Assembly: GCF_001640805.2 (NCBI RefSeq)
Contig: NC_066853.1
Span: 21,103,242-21,167,241, forward strand
DNA: 64,000 nucleotides
Origin: Lates calcarifer
Lineage: Eukaryota > Chordata > Actinopteri > Centropomidae
Direction: 5' to 3'
How positions within the stretch are numbered: position 1 is the stretch's first letter; each line of letters begins with the position of its first letter. The position numbers and the translations under genes are program-made. Shown piece by piece: positions 61,023 through 64,000 of the stretch. Below the pieces are notes generated by a model that did no database searches, had not been told where the DNA came from, and was given only the letters and a program-made list of their open reading frames with translations.

Positions 61023-61040
61023 ATGAATATGTTTGGGTTT

Positions 61041-62200
61041 TCGGACCATTGCTCAGACAAAACAAGCAATTTGTAGACTGTTCTGGGAATTTATTTCATG
61101 GATTAAACAAGTATTTCAGTAACTAAAAATTAGGAATAATGAATTGAAAAATATGAAAATAACTGCAGCCTTGGTTGTATCAGTTTTCCTTCATTAAGTC
61201 AAACCTGCTTTGTATTCTGTGGAGAGCCAGAAGGTTCAGATTCCCTAACACAACTAGGTTTAGTCTGTTGTCCATAAATTGCCTCAATTGCCAATTCAAG
61301 GTTCATTGCTAACCTACCGTGGATGCAGCACAGTACATTTACAGTGGAAAAACTGCACTGCAGTTCCTGATATAGGTGCCAGTTGATGTGTTTGATACAG
61401 GACAGATTTATTTTCCATCTCAGTAATTAAAACATAGAAGGATCTTTTTGGTTTGTCTTTTACACAGCGGCCAATCTCTTTAGTTATATTAATGTTAGGT
61501 GATGGAGATAAAATGTGATGATAACTGGAAGCAATACAGGTAGTGGCATGTTGTCTTGTCCTGTCCTTTATCCTCTGTCTGCCGTAGGAGCTTTTGGATT
61601 TACCTGTAGATACTGAATAGGTTTACACGAGTAAAATTTTTTAATTTGTGGAATATGCTGCTATTTAATAATAACTGATGTACTAAAAATACAAGGTTAA
61701 AACATATCGAAATCTGTCCTTTAGCTGGAGAGGCTAGTCTCAAGTGGCAGTGTAATACACGCTCTGTTATAAGCTGATGATAAGTTAATAATAGTGTAAT
61801 TCTAACCTGAACAAGTTAAACCTGTGCCAAAATAGGTCTTTACAGAGTGAAACTGTAAATGTGTTGATTTAAATCACATTAGATAAGAGGAGACATACTT
61901 TTATATTAAGAAAATGTGAAAAGTGCCAAATGAACCATATTTATAATTACCATAGGAAGGGAGTAGTCCCAGTGACAGTTTTTAAGAACTAAGTAGACTA
62001 ACAGACAAAGCGCCTCAGTATAGCAGTTTTAATCCCTCTCTGTTCCTGCCACAAGAGGAGGGAACCACCATGTTAGCCAAGTGTTAGCCAGTCCTCTGGG
62101 AACTACACTTCTCAGAATGCAACAGCACTACGACTCTGGGGCTAGATGAATCATTATAGCGATAGGTTAGCATAATCATGCTAAAAAAATGTGACTAGAT
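61041..62200. other. AT-rich unique sequence downstream of the candidate poly(A) signal
   Basis: No coding frame, microsatellite or recognised dispersed repeat is seen. It may be an extension of the 3' UTR or intergenic DNA. Confidence 0.5.
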
Positions 62201-62660
62201 AGCATTCTTAAATACAGCCTTTTATAGTTACAATGAAAATGTATTTTGTGGAAATAGATGTTATCTTTTTTGCACGTCTATATTGCATGATATCAAAGTG
62301 AAGCGTGGACAAAAAAAAGGGAAAAAAAATCAAAGAAACATAAAAATAAGTGACAAAAAAATTAGGCAGTGTGTGTCGTTCATTTTTCGGAGACAAATCT
62401 TTGCATGCCGATAAAGGTAGAGCATTTTGATATTGTTTTACACGCGTTCAAATGTTTGTCGTTTTTTCGATGCGATCATGTCGAGTCCTGGTCCATGGGC
62501 CACCTATGAACAAAATGTTTTCAATGTTACAACACAATGAATATTTTGTTGTTGTCTAACCTTCCTCAGAGGGAAACAGACAAAACTCTCGAACAAACCT
62601 AAGACTATTTTGCTCCTTGCTGAGCAAGCTTGTACTAAAACATTTCTCAGTTGCTACCTA
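62200..62660 (+). promoter_or_regulatory. CpG-retaining unique block, distal 3' UTR or downstream element
   Basis: In AT-rich DNA this block keeps an unusual number of CpGs: TTGCACGTCTA, GTGAAGCGTGG, GTGTCGTTC, TTTTCGGAG, ATGCCGATAAAG, ACACGCGTTC, TTGTCGTTTTTTCGATGCGA, TCATGTCGAGTCC. It is non-repetitive. Conserved distal 3' UTR elements of neuronal genes often look like this, but neither transcription nor conservation can be shown here. Confidence 0.35.
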
Positions 62661-64000
62661 ACTTTAGACAGAAAAGAAAAAAAAATCAGGATTTGATTTC
62701 AAGTAAAGACTGAGATTGTCCACGAATGTACTCACCTCTGCATAAGTTTGCATATCACTCCTCTGGCCATTGACGTGCAGTAGAGGCTTATGTGTGTTTC
62801 CGTGTGTTTTTGTACTCTAACATTACTAACCCTCAACGTGCTGTGTAGAGCTCTCAGTATAATTCTGTTGTTTGTCCTTTTACCCCCCCCACCCCACCCT
62901 CTGAGCTCTGGCTTGTCTTGTCAATGATATGCACCTTACTGACCTCAAATATGACATGGAGCATCTCCCAGTGTGTTTAAACGGGTCGGGAGTGATTCAT
63001 AAAGAGAGACAGTGTGTGAGAAAGAGGTGAAAACTCCCTCCTCCCTCACCTACCCCCCCCCCAAAAACAACCCCATATACACACACACACACTCACACAC
63101 AAGTCTGTCTCCTGCACTCTCAGTCTCCCTCGGGTGCCTCGAATTTGGGACAGATTGTGTTTTCACTCCCTTAATATGCAATCCAAGGCTCTGATCTCGG
63201 GGAGAGAAACAACACTGAACATTGCCAGTGTGTTTTCAAAGAGGTAATCTTTTGAATCCTGATCCCGCCCTCTCTCTCTGTTTTTTCCAGTTCAGTTCAA
63301 TTAGATACTTTATTGGCTTCAGGGTCAAAAAGAAAAAGAAAAAACATGGCCAAAGTCCACCCACCTCTCTCCCCCTCTGTCATTCCTTATTATGCAACCA
63401 GAAACCAGATGATTTTGAATGCGGTCATGTTTTGTATCCTGACAGATGTTGTCATGGGAAATGGCCTGCTTCCTACAAAACTCCCCAAAAAGAAAAAAAA
63501 AAAAAAAAGAATTTACATTATTGCTCTTACAGACATGTTTGCACTAAACCCTCTGCTGTTACTGTGCATGGCAGGCCGAGCTGAGGTGGGGGTCAGTGTG
63601 CAAGACTACTGTAGATGTGTAGCCTTATCGTAGGTGTTTATTCAGCAGTGTATTTCGATGTGCATGCTCCTCTCTCTCCCTCTCTCTGAGTTTGTCTGCT
63701 TTAGGCCAGCTCCGTGCTCGTGGTGTCTGTGTTGCAACGTAGCCGGCTAGTCATGTTTTTTCCTTTCTTTCTTTCTTTTTTTTTTTTATTATGATGCGTA
63801 GAGGAATGCAAACTTTTAACTCTCACCTGCCTCGCCAGGTGACCTCATTGCTTCTCAGTGGGTGTGTGGCTCTTTGACATAGTCCTCAGATCTTGTTTTC
63901 TGCCTCTCCCCTCCACCGCCCCTCACCCACCTCCACAAACTCAAACCCGCTCTCACCCACACCCACCACTGACCCTCCCACCTCTTCAAAACACCCTCTA
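62661..64000. other. Downstream sequence with C-rich and CA-rich low complexity
   Basis: Contains C-rich runs (62882-62900, 63050-63062), a CA run (63078-63100), poly-A/T tracts (63486-63508, 63777-63787) and a possible short fish-repeat fragment around 63289-63328 (AGATACTTTATTGGC). No gene start or end is recognised. Open frames at 63222-63633 span poly-Lys-coding A tracts and are not supported. Confidence 0.5.

Larger units (their letters stand above)
57281..61040 (+). other. nova2: 3' untranslated region of nova2 (minimum extent)
   Basis: No donor-like exon continuation follows the stop, and long 3' UTRs are usual for neuronal RNA-binding-protein genes. The first 300 bases are A/G-rich, 57780-58350 is strikingly C-rich, and from 58440 the sequence is AT-rich and largely unique. 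The first clear AATAAA is at 61017, which would give about 3.7 kb of UTR. Use of later signals would lengthen it. The open frames in this span (for example 57691-57909) are composition artefacts. Confidence 0.6.

Noticed and set aside
63222..63633. Overlapping frames near the window end
   Set aside because: They cross poly-A tracts giving lysine runs and contain a repeat-like segment. There is no domain or splice support.

Overview
The window is vertebrate nuclear DNA, almost certainly from a ray-finned (teleost, probably percomorph) fish. It has widely spaced exons bounded by GT/AG splice sites. It carries a very heavy load of TG/CA, GA/CT and AT microsatellites, and several interspersed repeats of teleost type, including a decayed Tc1-like transposase fragment at 41571-41720. 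There are no bacterial-style operons, and nearly all long open frames are by-products of dinucleotide repeats.

One protein-coding gene is supported: a + strand ortholog of NOVA2, the neuronal KH-domain splicing regulator. Three coding exons are visible. The first (3724-3867) carries the N-terminal half of KH1. The second (38951-39117) finishes KH1 and carries the linker. The third (56258-57280) carries KH2, an alanine-rich linker, KH3 and the stop codon. Phases match exactly (G|GA across intron 2, phase 0 across intron 3). The assembled part is 443 complete residues. The missing start, about 30 residues by comparison with mammalian NOVA2, must lie upstream of base 1.

Layout: 1-3723 is the end of an upstream intron; 3868-38950 is a 35 kb intron; 39118-56257 is a 17 kb intron; 57281 onward is a long 3' UTR. 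The UTR begins C-rich and becomes AT-rich. The only clean AATAAA seen is at 61017. A CpG-retaining unique block near 62.2-62.65 kb may be a longer UTR or a downstream regulatory element. No second gene, tRNA, rRNA or CRISPR array was found.

The most interesting signals concern how this RNA-binding-protein gene may be regulated. YCAY clusters (the motif NOVA proteins bind) occur in intron 2, intron 3 and the 3' UTR. The middle coding exon has a UG-repeat 3' splice site, a weak GTCAGT donor and more UG repeats downstream. There are also a perfect 17-bp hairpin, a 163-bp foldback element, a G-quadruplex-like run on the transcript strand, and several CpG-retaining or homeodomain-motif-rich islands that could be conserved enhancers. 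No previously undescribed multi-gene system was found.
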